From: Diadema setosum | Lineage: Eukaryota > Echinodermata > Echinoidea > Diadematoida > Diadematidae | Length of the DNA: 64,000 bases | NCBI RefSeq assembly: GCF_964275005.1 | Contig: NC_092685.1 | Span: 15,102,579-15,166,578 of the forward strand | Reading direction: 5' to 3' | Shown here: one piece after another, positions 1-11,031 of the stretch | How positions within the stretch are numbered: position 1 is the first letter of the stretch | Layout of the letters: each line of letters starts with the position of its first letter | Notes under the pieces: generated by a model | Seen by the model: only the letters and a program-made list of their open reading frames with translations | Database searches by the model: none | Told to the model about the DNA's origin: nothing | Translations under genes and position numbers: made by a program

Positions 1-563
1 TGAGGCCCAGTTACATGTGTAGATTGAATACAGATCTTTTTCATTTCTATTTTGAGACGACATCGCGGTCCACTTGTTGAGAAGCACTGCTCTATACAGA
101 TGTCACATGGTTTGACGGGTGATCGCCGCTTTCCTTGCGGCATCAAGCGGTTTGGTATCAGTGGTTACATCAGATCGCTTAAGATCTATACACTAATATC
201 GAAAGTTATGTTATAATCTTCATTGAACAATATCAACAAGTTACCAGCACTATTGCGCTATATTACTTATAATATATCAAAATATGAAGTCATTAGTTGC
301 ACATCAAGGACAAATATAGGCGTACATGATAATTGCTGGTAACTCTGACAATGAACAGTCACCAGACAATTAGAAAGATGAGAAATTTACACAGGCAACA
401 GTTGAATCATCAAACCCTATGGAAAACTCATAAAGATTGAATACTCAACAGAATCGTACATACCGTATACAAAGGTAAAGGTGTTTCTGAATTTGATTTC
501 ATCTTCTGTAAAAACTAACAGTCAAAGGAATTGTCTCGTATTGTCGCTTTTCCTGCATTACAG

Positions 564-635
564 AGACGTGTCTGGAACAAACGTGCAGTACATTCCAGAG
601 GGTGCTTTCTCACACATGGCAAATTTGCGAGAGCT
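564..635 (+). CDS. Gene 1 exon: leucine-rich repeat
   Basis: This is a 72 bp exon in phase 2 at both ends, between a CAG acceptor and a GTGAGT donor. It encodes one LRR of form DVSGTNVQYIPEGAF..MANLREL, which fits the LxxLxLxxNxLxxIPxxxF pattern of LGR-type receptors. Each LRR exon of this length codes for exactly one 24-residue repeat. Confidence 0.85.
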
Positions 636-3600
636 GTGAGTGCAGTTTCTTATCCTTTCTTTCTTCAAGTATGCATATTTCAGCCTTCTTAGACTACTTA
701 GGATCTGTAGCATTCATTGCATTTTCACTCCGTCTTAAAAACTCCTTTTAATCTTAATGATCCATGAGTTATAAATGGACTCATAATTATCGTTTCCTGT
801 AGCCTGCCCAATAACAAACATTATAATAATGGTTTCGCCTTGACCATGTACAGTACGTTTGAAGTATGTGTGCAGAAGTTTTATGAAAGGGAGAGATAAA
901 GATAATACTAAATTACTTAACTAAAATCATAAGATTCTGGAAATTTTACAAACTTTGAACTTGGTTGGTACCATTCGCAGACTATTTTCTTGTCCCCCGA
1001 GATAACACAAGGGGGCAGTATTGCATTGGTGGCTCACAGAGCCACATAACAATGTTTGACTAACTCGGTTTCAGCTGACCTCGTCATGGCGTACATTCGT
1101 TGTTACATGCATATACCTATTGAGTATGAGAGCTATATTCAAAATTAAGCAGATGTAGCAAATGCCAGTGAGCCTGTTTTCTCTTGTAGGATTGACAGGA
1201 AGCAGAGGACGATCTTGCTCGCCTTCCACGGCATAGCATAGGTCTAGTTTCCTGGCTACATAGTTACTATACACAAGATACATATATACATGCAGTTAGT
1301 AATTTGATATCTTTGAATTTTGCAAGCATCTACATGGCACATGAGTGACAAAAAAAAATCAGACGTTTACATGGTTCTAGCAAACAGAATCTGATGTCTT
1401 AAACTAAGGGAAAGGGTTAGCTCACTTGCAAAGTGAGTCGCTGTACGTGTGAGTTGATTTGAAACAGAAATGAATCACGTTCAGGTGAGCAAGAAATGAG
1501 ATGAGAAAAAAAATAAAACGAAAAAAGTCAATTTGAACATTGGACTAGTCTTTTTTGTTGTTGTTTGAATGGGGATTAAAACATAAAAAAGGAATTGGTA
1601 TTATACTTTAACTGACATCCAAAAGTTGTTCATAATGATCTTGCTTTTTCAAATTTCAACCCCAGAAACATTTCCCGCAATCCTTTTCTCCGGATTCATC
1701 CACAAGTTTTCGAGGATCTTGGAGACGTGCACATTCTGTAAGTTGTCATAACTACCGACTACTGTTATTTAAAGCGAGTATTAACCACAAAAATGTCATT
1801 GTAGTACATTTTTTTTTATTAGTGTATGGTATTCACCTCTCTTATCAATGCTATGGTGTCTTTTGAAAACGATGTGTCAAAGTTCATGGTAGAATGGTCA
1901 GTACTATAGGAAAGGGAAACCATGTCTTAAATCGGATATTCAGGCATGAACGGTATTCCAATGAGCAAAATGTGAGTTCATCTTGTCAACAATGGCGCTA
2001 GTTTTTCGCGCGAGCTAAGTCTCGCTTTGTGTGTGTTTAGTGCATGGATGGGGGCGTGACTCTTGTATTGTTAAATTTCGCGTGATTAAGTACTGGCAGA
2101 AAGCATCGACACTATTAGACATGGTATTCTTACGCAATCCGTACACAAAACCCGGCTTTTGCATTATCTATTGTCCACTCCAGTCTTTAAAACTTCAATC
2201 CTCGACCATACTTTAATGGGAATGGAGGGTTAGGTCTACCAGCAGGTGTATTGAAACTGTCATCACTATATCTATTATAATCTATGCACAACCTGTTGTA
2301 TACAGAATCACTGGGATTGTGAATTCGAGAGGGGTACTTCTTGATATTGTAGCGACATCGAGGACAATAAAGGGTTTAGTCTTCACGTGCAAGTCTTTTT
2401 CTCACTTCATCCAACATTGTGCTGTTGGACAGTCATTTCTAGAATTTAAAGAAAGCGGCTGGCAAAAAAAGACTAGAATAATCAGGCTGTAGGACACTGT
2501 TGTATCTAGCTTTTAGATAAAGCGGCTGGCAATAAAAGACTAGGCTACTTGTGAGTCATTCATGCAGAACACCCAGGAGTCAATAAAAGAGACGCACACC
2601 CCGGATGGTTGGGCGGATTTCTCCCTGGTGGTCGCAGTGAGTGGACGTGCAACACGATCCCCACGCGCAACTGCACCCACACACCAATCACAGGAACACC
2701 ACACACACCACCACCCCCGCCACTATAGGAGCACCACACACACATACCATCACCGCCAACACAACCATCACCACAATCCAAAACGAGTGGAGGTGCAACA
2801 CGAGCCCCACGCGCAACCGCACACACACACCAATCACAGGAACACCACACACCACCACCACCACCACCCCCGCCACTATAGGAGCACCACACACACATAC
2901 CATCACCGCCACCACAACCATCACCACAATCCAAAACAAAACTAACGGGGCCAGCAAGCACATACCGCTATACCACCACCAACTCCTCCTCCACGTCAGT
3001 GATAAAACTCACTACCATCCACACTCCAGCACACGCCACACCAAACCAACGGGACGCTCTACTCCAACTAGGGATAAACTATCACCACACCAAGCCAACG
3101 GGACGCTCTCCTCCAACTAAGGATAAACTATCACGACCATGACTCACGCGTATAGTGAACAGTGAACATAATTTTAGCAGAAGACATAGATTTGAAATAA
3201 CAGGGATATCCACCCCTATTCCAAGCAGAAGATATTAGAATTGAAATATTAGGGGTATCCACCCCTTACTCCAAGTAGGGGTATCCACTCTTACGCCCAA
3301 CAAGCACACACCACTACCACCACGACAATGCCGAACAAAACTACTAAACTCCGTGACTCATGCCGAACTACTAATCTCCACCAACTAAGGGATAAACTAC
3401 CACAATCGCGACTCATGCACATAGTGAACGATGAACATAATAAACATTTGAATATTTCAGAACTATGCCTTATGTTTACCGTTCACTATGTGCATGAGTC
3501 GCGGTTGTGGGTGTTTATCCCTTAGTTGCCAAAATCGCTAAAATTCATGGCCACCAAAAACTGAAATTCCCGTATATGTTTTCTGTTATTATACGACCAA

Positions 3601-4342
3601 TAATTGTGAAACTGTCATGGTTGTGCCCTATTTCAAAGATTCAAGATGACTGAAAAAAAGGAAAATAAAAGACAGAAAAATAACCGTTTTTATCCTATTT
3701 TGAAGATGCTGCATTTTGAAATTTGTAATATTCAAAATCTCACATTTATATACATTTCCTTACAAACGGTAAAAAAGTGTTTTTTAAATGAGTTGTTTAA
3801 AATCTAAGATTTCTTTACTAATATGTCCTTGTAGATGATACAAAAATGTGTTTTTAAATGATTCAGGCAGTTGAATCCAGGGTAAAAGTTAATACTTCGT
3901 AGCTCTCTATACATGACCGCCACAACAGTTTTCACTCTTGCAGGAAAATGAGACAAGAGAGGAATTTAATCCACGAAGCTTGACAAATAAAACCCCCTTA
4001 CAAAGACTCGTGACTGGTAGGGTATGATGTCAGTTTCACCTTATGAATTGCATAAAGCCTACTTCTGTTAGTGCTAACAAACGTCAAACGAATAGGTTTC
4101 TAATGTTGGCACCACTGAATTTTTCTACTGATGAACATAATCTGCACATTGGGGTTTTTCCTTGGTTTTCGACTTTTGTGTATCGACGTTATGATGTGGT
4201 ATCCTACAGTTTTGTCTCATTCATTTACCAGTTCTGTTCATTTGTACATGGTGATTTGCCACTTGCTTGTGATTATGTATTTGCAATACATCTTGTATTC
4301 ATGTGCGACGGAGCCATCACTGATCCCCACCCCATCCCCATG

Positions 4343-4392
<50 letters not shown>

Positions 4393-6008
4393 ATTAAAAG
4401 TGAAGATGTTGCACCAGACACGAGTAGACAATGATAGAGGATGACAAACAGACACTCCAATCCTAGAAGAAAGTAAAACTAATTACTGAAAAATTATTGC
4501 TTCTTTGCCATTGCTTCTTTTCAAGCGACCTGATGAACACTGGACTAAAATCAAGTGATGCTGAAACCACTCACGCATTTTCAACAGGACTTCAAAATCT
4601 GCAGACACTGTAAGCGCTCAGCAATTTTACAAAGGCACAAGTGCTTAGTGAATCTAATCTTTTAGTAATTGTACCAATGACATGGAAAAAGTTTAAAAAT
4701 CCAATTGTCTTGCGTCAAGGAAGACAATTGGAATAATTTCACTGTCTTTCTATTTGCGAAGGTATTATCTTCCTTGTTTGTCTTCTTTATTTTCTGCTTC
4801 CACGGTACATCTTCTTTTAAAGTTAAAACTGAGGTAATGATTATCGTTGTTATTGAGATGTAAAGGAAGGCCCATTCACGTGTATACAGAAAGAGCCAAA
4901 CGCAATTGGACACAAGGTGACGGAAGATCAAAGGGTTATTCAATGTGAATCGTTATTTTTGTGGAGTAGAACTGTTACACATGCGTAGCATTTAGAGCAA
5001 CATGACTAACTTTGTCACAAATAACTAATAAAGATTGTTAAAACGAAATCGGTTTGAAGTGTGAACGCATTCTGACTTTCTACATCTATGTTTTTTTATC
5101 GTTTCTCCCAAGTTATAACATCTTAATGAAAGAAATCTCTGATGCGAAAAAAAGTTAAAAGGTCATGACAACTAGGAACAAAGGTCCCTTTATCATATTG
5201 AAATCCAAATGTTTATTACTCTTCCTCGCATAATGTAGTTACACGGATAGTTTCGGTTTCTGCTGCCTGATACCGGATGGGGCCGTTTGTGTCGGCTACG
5301 TCAACTTTTTCTCGTCCTGTGACGACCTCCTGAAAGATGTGTCCCTCCGTGCCTTCATGTGGCTGCTGGGACTCAGCGCTCTGGTGGGCAACTTTCTGGC
5401 TTTCTCCGCCCGCATCTACCGGCGGAGGAAGGCGGGGCAGAATTCGATCCAGATCTTCATGATATCGAACCTCGCCCTGGCCGACCTCCTGATGGGACTC
5501 TACATGATAATCATAGCAATCGCCGACGTCCATTTTCGAGGAAGGTACGCGCAGCACGCCGAGGAATGGACGAACAGCGCTATTTGTAAGATTTCTGGAT
5601 TCACCTCGGTACTCTCCAGCGAAGCATCGGTCTTTCTCCTCATGCTTATTAGTATTGATAGGTTTCTATCTGTCGTGTTTCCCTTTAAGACAGAACTCCA
5701 CCTGAAAGCGACGCCGGCACGCCTCCTTGTGTGTGCCGTGTGGTTGATGTCCCTCTTCTTAAGTCTGATTCCAGCACTACCGGTGCCTTACTTTGAGGGC
5801 TTTTACGGGAAGTCCAGCGTGTGTCTCGCCTTACCCCTAACCAATGAACGAGGACCAGGATGGGAATATTCCCTCATCGTCTTTATTGCGACAAACTTCG
5901 TGTGCTTTATGATCACTTTCGTCTGCTACTTTTCCATTTTTGTCAACGTGAGGAAATCGCATAGAAGGATCGTAAGTCTAGGGTAAGAGCAATCCCCCCT
6001 TTTTTCTT

Positions 6009-6046
<38 letters not shown>

Positions 6047-7299
6047 AGTGTGTGATGATCTGGTTGTTTCCAATCTGCTTGTTTTCAATCATGAGAAAGA
6101 AACCTCACAATCCCCCAAAGAAAAATAGTTATCAAATCGCTGAAACAATAGTATTTAAAAGGCAGGTACTGCGGAATGTTCTCTAAATGTCCTTCCATGG
6201 AGGGAAATCAGTGCTTGTTGCAAGTGAGTATTTTTTTATGTGTTTAAAGACGAAAGTGTGTGGTGTGTGTGCTTGTAGGGGGGGGGGATATACAGCCACC
6301 CATTCCTTGTTCCGTGGTGAATAATGAGTGAACAGGTAGTTCGTGTAGGTGTTATTTAGCAGTCGAGCGCCAGCTATTGTACATATTTTGGAATGTGTGA
6401 TGCCAATCGTGGCCGATGGATAACCAAACTCATGTGAACCCACGATGTTCCTTATCAATTTCATTATGTGCAATCGTCTTAGGCAGTAAGAAAATTACAA
6501 ACAAAGGCAACAACAGGCCAAAAGCAGTAAATGCAAAAACAATATCAGCAAAAAACCTCAACCCAAAACAAAGTATAAATCACTTGCTGTAGGAAAAAAA
6601 TGACTGCAAAACACTTTTAAGATATGGTTGTCGTATGTCTTTGGTCTCTTATCTGGCGTTCGATCACAGAGCAGCCAGCACAGCTATGCTTAAAGAGCAA
6701 GTACAGATGACGACAAAGATGGCCCTTGTGGTCGGTACGGACTTCGCCTGTTGGATGCCTATCATCCTCATGGGCATCCTAGCCAGCTCCAAAGTGGTTG
6801 AGATCCCTGCTGATATCTACGCCTGGACGGCGGTGTTCATCCTGCCTCTTAACTCGGCCCTGAACCCGTACCTCTACACGCTCTCGACCATCATGCAACG
6901 CAGAAAACAAAGCGAGAACAAAGGTAGGCTAGCTGTCTATATCAAACGTATCTGTCTAGGACTTTATTTTGTGATACAAAAATTATACTTAAACATGGCT
7001 AATCCTACATGGTCCACAGATACGAAAACGTTGAAACGATGTTTATTATCTAATCTTTTAAAGCTGCTGGAGACCATCCCTAATCTACTTTACGGACTAA
7101 TAGGTTATTTTTTGAGTGTGTTTAGAACTTTCTTGTTTTATCTGTCCTTTTCTGGTGCGTATTTTTTATTTTTTTTATTTTTTTTTTTTGCTAAAAAGAC
7201 TTAGGTACATATCCATCCTGATACGGTAACAGTTGTATCAGAACAAGTTGAGCAGGATTATTCAACTGCTGATATACTTATGTACTACACCTAGACAGC

Positions 7300-7334
<35 letters not shown>

Positions 7335-9191
7335 TTTGAAGTTGCTTTAAACAGAATGAATTCAAGGTAAATAAAATGACAGACCAATGAAATTTCGAAC
7401 CTAATTCAGCTGTAGGGTTCGAATTCATTGAGCACATCGGAGCTTTCCGTTGACGATAGAGTGTGTAAACAGGCGTCGACAGCGCAATTCGGAATATTGT
7501 ACAAATGAGCAACCATTTTCGGTTTCCCCCGATGTAAACACTTAAATGAAAATGCTCGTATCGCATGCCTTGTTCCCTTGCATGGGGACCCTGACACTTT
7601 GAGGAATACATGTATTGTTATTACCAAGTTGTACCCAATGTTACATAACAAATGCTTGAAATGCTTTCCTTGTGTTCATGAGTTATGATAAATTTGATTA
7701 ATCTGCTTAATCTGATCCATGCTGTCAATTTCTTACGAAAAAAAAAATGAATATGGTGTGTGTTCTCAGAGCCGACAAATATCACCGAGACGTCTACCAG
7801 CATGGAGTTGAGTCCACAATACGAACGCCTCGGCGAACACCGCATCATTCTCCAGGAGACGGTCTTTGCCCGCCACGATGTCGAGCCCATTGGGAGATTC
7901 ATCAAGCGCCATGGTGGATGCCTGAATGATCACCAGGAAGCACTGATAACACGTGACCTGCGGAAGGCTCAGTATTACCTCAAGAGTCTTGGCGTAGAGG
8001 AACTATCTCTTTCGAGCGCAAGCATTGTAGTGGAGAAGGTACGCCAGTCATAACAGACACTATCGAAATTAGAGTGTAGAGTTTAATATTGTTCTGTCCA
8101 TTGTTTAAAATGTTCGCATTGTTATTTTAATATCGTACGTATGTCGGCTAATCGATCACTCCTTATAGAAAAGGAGAACGAAAGCGATCCTCATCCTTAC
8201 ATACTGAAAAGACAAGCTCGTCATAATACTTGAGTACATGTTCTAATTGACAATGAAACAATCATTTACCTTGAAAGAATTAACCGTCTCATATTATGTT
8301 CTTCATGCACGGCCATCATGTTCACAGAGCAGAAGAATGGAGCAGTTGCAATGGTTACTATGAAGTATTGTTTCTTTTTGTAGTGAATTATCATTAATTA
8401 CACACTAAAACGGGCACTTTGTTGATCTTACGTAGATTTGTAACTACTCATATCCTTACTTCTGTGGTGGTATCCAAACTTCATCAGAGTTTAGTTTTCC
8501 TTCTCATTATGCAGTTGATAGTGTTATCATTGAACGAGTTTTTCTTTAATTAAATTGGCAACATTCGATCGCATTTTTTCAAAACTCGAGTTTGATTTTT
8601 ACGTCAAGTTGTCTTCATTACAACTCATTGACAAAGTGCCCTTTCTCGGTATGTTAGTACACACATATTCAGTGTGTTTGAGTCATAGCTATGATAAAAA
8701 TCATAATTATGTTTTTATTGTGTTTAGTCTTTTTAGTCACTAGTTTTGACTAATGAGTATGTCTTTGAATTCGTGCATTTTACAGATACACGCTTTAATG
8801 TAATAATTTGCATGATCTTTCATTCACCAGTTTCTATATGCACTACAAATATTATCGTCCTTGTTTATCAACGTTTTAACTTGATCCAATGTATCCACCC
8901 TCGGGCAAATCACCAATGTATCATGCAAATAATCTGGTAAATTGCATTCGAGATCGTTCATCGAAATCATCATTCGTTTCTTTTTGTTGTTGTTGTTGTT
9001 GCATATTTCAGGACAAATGCGGAGAAATGTCCAAGGCTCTCTTCGTCATATCCAACAGAAATGACATCCAAAAACTTACCGGAAGTACTTGCTGTGACCA
9101 TGGAGGAGGTCAACTGGACGCACTTCTGGCGCATATGGATATCTCATCAAGCATTACTTCAAAAACCAACATCCACGAAGTGACTGCGTAG
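564..9191 (+). CDS. Gene 1: LRR-containing rhodopsin-like GPCR (GRL101/RXFP type), 3' part
   Basis: This multi-exon gene is cut by the left window edge. Visible coding exons are 564-635, 1666-1737, 5239-5982, 6670-6923, 7770-8038 and 9012-9191, about 530 residues. All exons have AG acceptors and GT donors and the phases agree (2,2,2,1,0). The product has two LRRs, a Cys-rich hinge (GFCCLIPDG), seven transmembrane segments with GN in TM1, LALADLL in TM2, DRF after TM3, FACWMPI in TM6 and NPYLY in TM7, and a cytoplasmic tail of about 150 residues. These motifs are those of leucine-rich-repeat GPCRs related to snail GRL101 and the relaxin receptors RXFP1/2. It should sit in the plasma membrane and couple to G proteins; the ligand is unknown. 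It lies head-to-tail with a larger paralogue (gene 2). Upstream ectodomain exons are outside the window, so its full architecture is unknown. Confidence 0.88.
1666..1737 (+). CDS. Gene 1 exon: leucine-rich repeat
   Basis: This 72 bp, phase 2-2 exon lies between a CCCAG acceptor and a GTAAGT donor. It encodes one LRR (NISRNPFLRIHPQVF followed by DLGDVHIL). Its split last codon (CT) joins in frame to the T that opens the 7TM exon at 5239, giving LYTDSFGFCC. It may therefore be the last repeat before the hinge. I saw no other LRR exon in the 3.5 kb intron that follows. Confidence 0.85.
2630..2940. repeat. C/A-rich minisatellite, two units of about 147 bp
   Basis: Two long units, one starting near 2640 and one near 2787, share GTGGACGTGCAACACG / GTGGAGGTGCAACACG and the same later landmarks (CACTATAGGAGCACC, CATACCATCACCGCC). 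The plus strand is nearly free of G and T. The open frames here on both strands come from the repeat composition and are not genes. Further 50 bp repeats (ACGGGACGCTCT) follow at about 3040-3140. Everything lies in a gene 1 intron. Confidence 0.8.
3385..3529. repeat. Inverted repeat / hairpin in gene 1 intron
   Basis: The left arm (AACTAAGGGATAAACTACC ... CATGCACATAGTGAACG) is repeated as its reverse complement on the right (CGTTCACTATGTGCATG ... TTTATCCCTTAGTT, with small differences), with arms of about 55 bases. The unit GGGATAAACTA also occurs in the tandem repeats just upstream. It looks like a small MITE-like or recombination-derived hairpin. Confidence 0.65.
4344..4390. repeat. (CA)n microsatellite
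   Basis: About 23 CA units lie in a gene 1 intron. Similar dinucleotide tracts occur at 6011-6045 (GA), 14149-14203 (CA), 17874-17900 (GA), 18003-18045 (TA), 36998-37027 (CA), 55026-55048 (CA) and 59613-59640 (CA). Confidence 0.9.
5239..5982 (+). CDS. Gene 1 exon: Cys-rich hinge and TM1-TM5
   Basis: This 744 bp exon starts after a TGTAG acceptor and ends before GTAAGA. It opens with the hinge YTDSFGFCCLIPDG and a second Cys pair, then runs through TM1 ([13 protein letters not shown]), TM2 (NLALADLLMG), the extracellular Cys before TM3, the cytoplasmic end of TM3 ([11 protein letters not shown]), TM4 (around [17 protein letters not shown]) and TM5 (FIATNFVCFMITFVCYF). It has exactly the same length as the matching exon of gene 2 (61270-62013) and is roughly 70% identical in protein by eye. 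DRF stands in place of the usual DRY. Confidence 0.92.
6670..6923 (+). CDS. Gene 1 exon: TM6-TM7
   Basis: This 254 bp exon lies between ATCACAG and GTAGGC. It encodes the end of the third cytoplasmic loop ([15 protein letters not shown]), TM6 ([14 protein letters not shown]), the third extracellular loop ([11 protein letters not shown]), TM7 ([20 protein letters not shown]) and the start of the tail. The CWxP and NPxxY motifs are intact. Its DNA is nearly identical to the gene 2 exon at 62460-62710 over about 125 bases, including third codon positions. Confidence 0.93.
7770..8038 (+). CDS. Gene 1 exon: cytoplasmic tail, conserved part
   Basis: This 269 bp exon runs from a TTCTCAG acceptor to a GTACGC donor. 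It encodes about 89 residues of the cytoplasmic tail and has the motif [16 protein letters not shown], preceded by GRFIKRHGGCLNDHQE. The matching gene 2 exon (63297-63580) has [16 protein letters not shown] after a similar Cys/Gly stretch. I do not recognise a named domain. Conservation between paralogues argues that it is under selection, perhaps as a docking surface (inference). Confidence 0.82.
9012..9191 (+). CDS. Gene 1 terminal exon
   Basis: The last coding exon follows an ATTTCAG acceptor in phase 0 and ends at TAG 9189-9191, giving 59 residues. It begins DKCGEMSKALFVISNRNDI; the gene 2 last exon has [19 protein letters not shown] in the same place. The shared pattern is ALFVISN/AFFVVSN. 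The ends of the two proteins then diverge. Confidence 0.82.
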   Translation, partial: DKCGEMSKALFVISNRNDIQKLTGSTCCDHGGGQLDALLAHMDISSSITSKTNIHEVTA

Positions 9192-9248
9192 AATCCAATG
9201 ACGTTCAGTTCTGATTTGAGTATATTCATGTCATTTTTTTTTTGCACA

Positions 9249-9281
9249 AATAAAGCATAAACTCTATGACTATGTAATAAA
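9249..9281 (+). terminator. Gene 1 polyadenylation signals
   Basis: Two AATAAA hexamers (9249-9254 and 9276-9281) lie 58 and 85 bases after the gene 1 stop codon. That is the expected place for 3' end processing, so the 3' UTR is probably only about 100 bases long. Confidence 0.7.
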
Positions 9282-9345
9282 TGTTACCCTGCATCACAAA
9301 ACAAACAAGAGTCGCCAGACATGAAATTTTAGTTAAGAGCATATT

Positions 9346-9873
9346 CTGAAAGAGCAGACTTCAAGCTTTAAAATGATGTATAACTCAAATCAAATGGACT
9401 CTCCTAACCTATCTAAATATTGGAAAGAAGGCGCACACTCAGGAAAAGTGTGAACTGAGAAAAGAGGCTCTAAAGTACAGTGTCTATTCAAGCGCTTAAT
9501 CTTTACCAAGTCGTGCTGGCTGTGCGATGAATGGGACAAAAAAAAAATAAACCAGGATGTGAACCATCAGAGTAACAACAATGAAGGGATTATTAGATTA
9601 AACTGAAATTAAGCATGCCTAATCAACACATTCTGCCCTTAATTAATACCAATTTTCAAAGCAGTAGCATCATCCTTTTCAAAAGTTATAGGAGTTGAAA
9701 GTGAAGAGTGTGTACACGGTTTTTAAGAAATGAAAAGGGGACTATATAAAGACACACTTAATCACACTATTCTGCCAATAAATTATCGAGATAAACTGCT
9801 AAAAAACACACTTTCCTGCCCGTTTTATGATCCAAAATTTTAGCATAATGTAGAAGAAGACTTGCTCTTTCAG
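9346..9873. mobile_element. MITE-like element with inverted termini
   Basis: CTGAAAGAGCAGACTTC at the left end is matched in reverse complement by GAAGACTTGCTCTTTCAG at the right end. The enclosed 528 bp are AT-rich, with no long frame. No clear target duplication was found, so the superfamily is open. Confidence 0.5.
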
Positions 9874-10481
9874 AAAATATGACAAAGTCAAGATCGGCTT
9901 GGTTGACTCATTTCACCTATTTTAGGTCCTCACACAAAATTAGTGTGTGCAACTTTTTTTCGTTTGTGATGCACTGTAACAAATGGTCTCTCATAGTTTG
10001 GAAAGTCAGTATTGTGCTTTTGTCAACCTATCCATGTAATCAGTTAATTGATTTATTCTTTTCTATGATGAGGGCAAACGTCCCGAATTTTAATCCTAAA
10101 TGCGTGATTAACTTCATTTATCCCCCCCCCCAAAAAAAAAGGAACATGCCTTTGCCTTGCCTGTACTGTATTTGATTTCAGAGTTTGATGTATGAAATAG
10201 TCAGCAAAAAAAAAAAAAAAATTCATGGGAGATCACAGTAATCGAAGTACAAATTGACAGTAAGTCAAGAATCTAGTAAATCAATAATTGTTCGATATTC
10301 TATTTCGGGTCTCCCCATAATTATGTACTCTCTTACTGGCTGAACTCAGAGCGATGTAGTTTAAAACAATCTTGATCAGTTAGATAACACAGTGCCTGCA
10401 GAAATAATATTTAGGAATCATCCGTAGACTGGTATGTATTGTGTCAGACTTACAGTATGGTTCTATGTCAGTAGAACAATG

Positions 10482-11031
10482 TTAAAGGACAAGTTCACCT
10501 TTCATAAACATAAGGATTGAGAGAATGCAGCAATATTAGTAGAACACATCAGTGAAAGTTTGAGGAAAATTGGACAATGGATGCAAAAGTTATGAATTTA
10601 AAAAATTTTTGTGTTGGAACCGCTGGATGAGGAGACTACTAAGGCTCGTTATGTCATATGAGTACAACAGTATAAAGAAAATGTAAAGAAAAATCAAACA
10701 TATTCTCACTTTTTTCGCATAATAAAAGAGCACTTGACTTGGGAATAATATTACCCATAACATATGTCAGTAACGAGTCAAGGGAATGTGTACTTTTTTG
10801 AAAAGATGAAATTTTGTGAAATTCTCTTTATATTTTCCTTATATTGTTGTACGCATGTGACATCATACACTGCAGTAGTCTTCTCATCCAGCGGTAACTG
10901 CACAAAATCTTCAAAAATTCATAACTTATGAACGGATTGTCTGATTTTCCTCAAACTTTCAATGTTGTGTTCTACTAACATTGCTACATTCTCTCAATCC
11001 ATATGTTAATGAAGGTGAACTTGTCCTTTAA
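10482..11031. mobile_element. TTAA-bounded palindromic MITE
   Basis: The element begins TTAAAGGACAAGTTCACCTT and ends AAGGTGAACTTGTCCTTTAA. Much of the interior is also palindromic (for example CATAAGGATTGAGAGAATG against CATTCTCTCAATCCATATG), about 550 bp in all. TTAA at both ends is the target site of piggyBac-type transposons, so a non-autonomous piggyBac-like element is the likeliest class (inference). A decayed second copy lies at about 48860-49115. Confidence 0.75.

Noticed and set aside
2560-3120. His/Thr-rich and Gly/Val/Cys-rich frames on both strands
   Set aside because: They are produced by the C/A-rich minisatellite and run in three frames at once.
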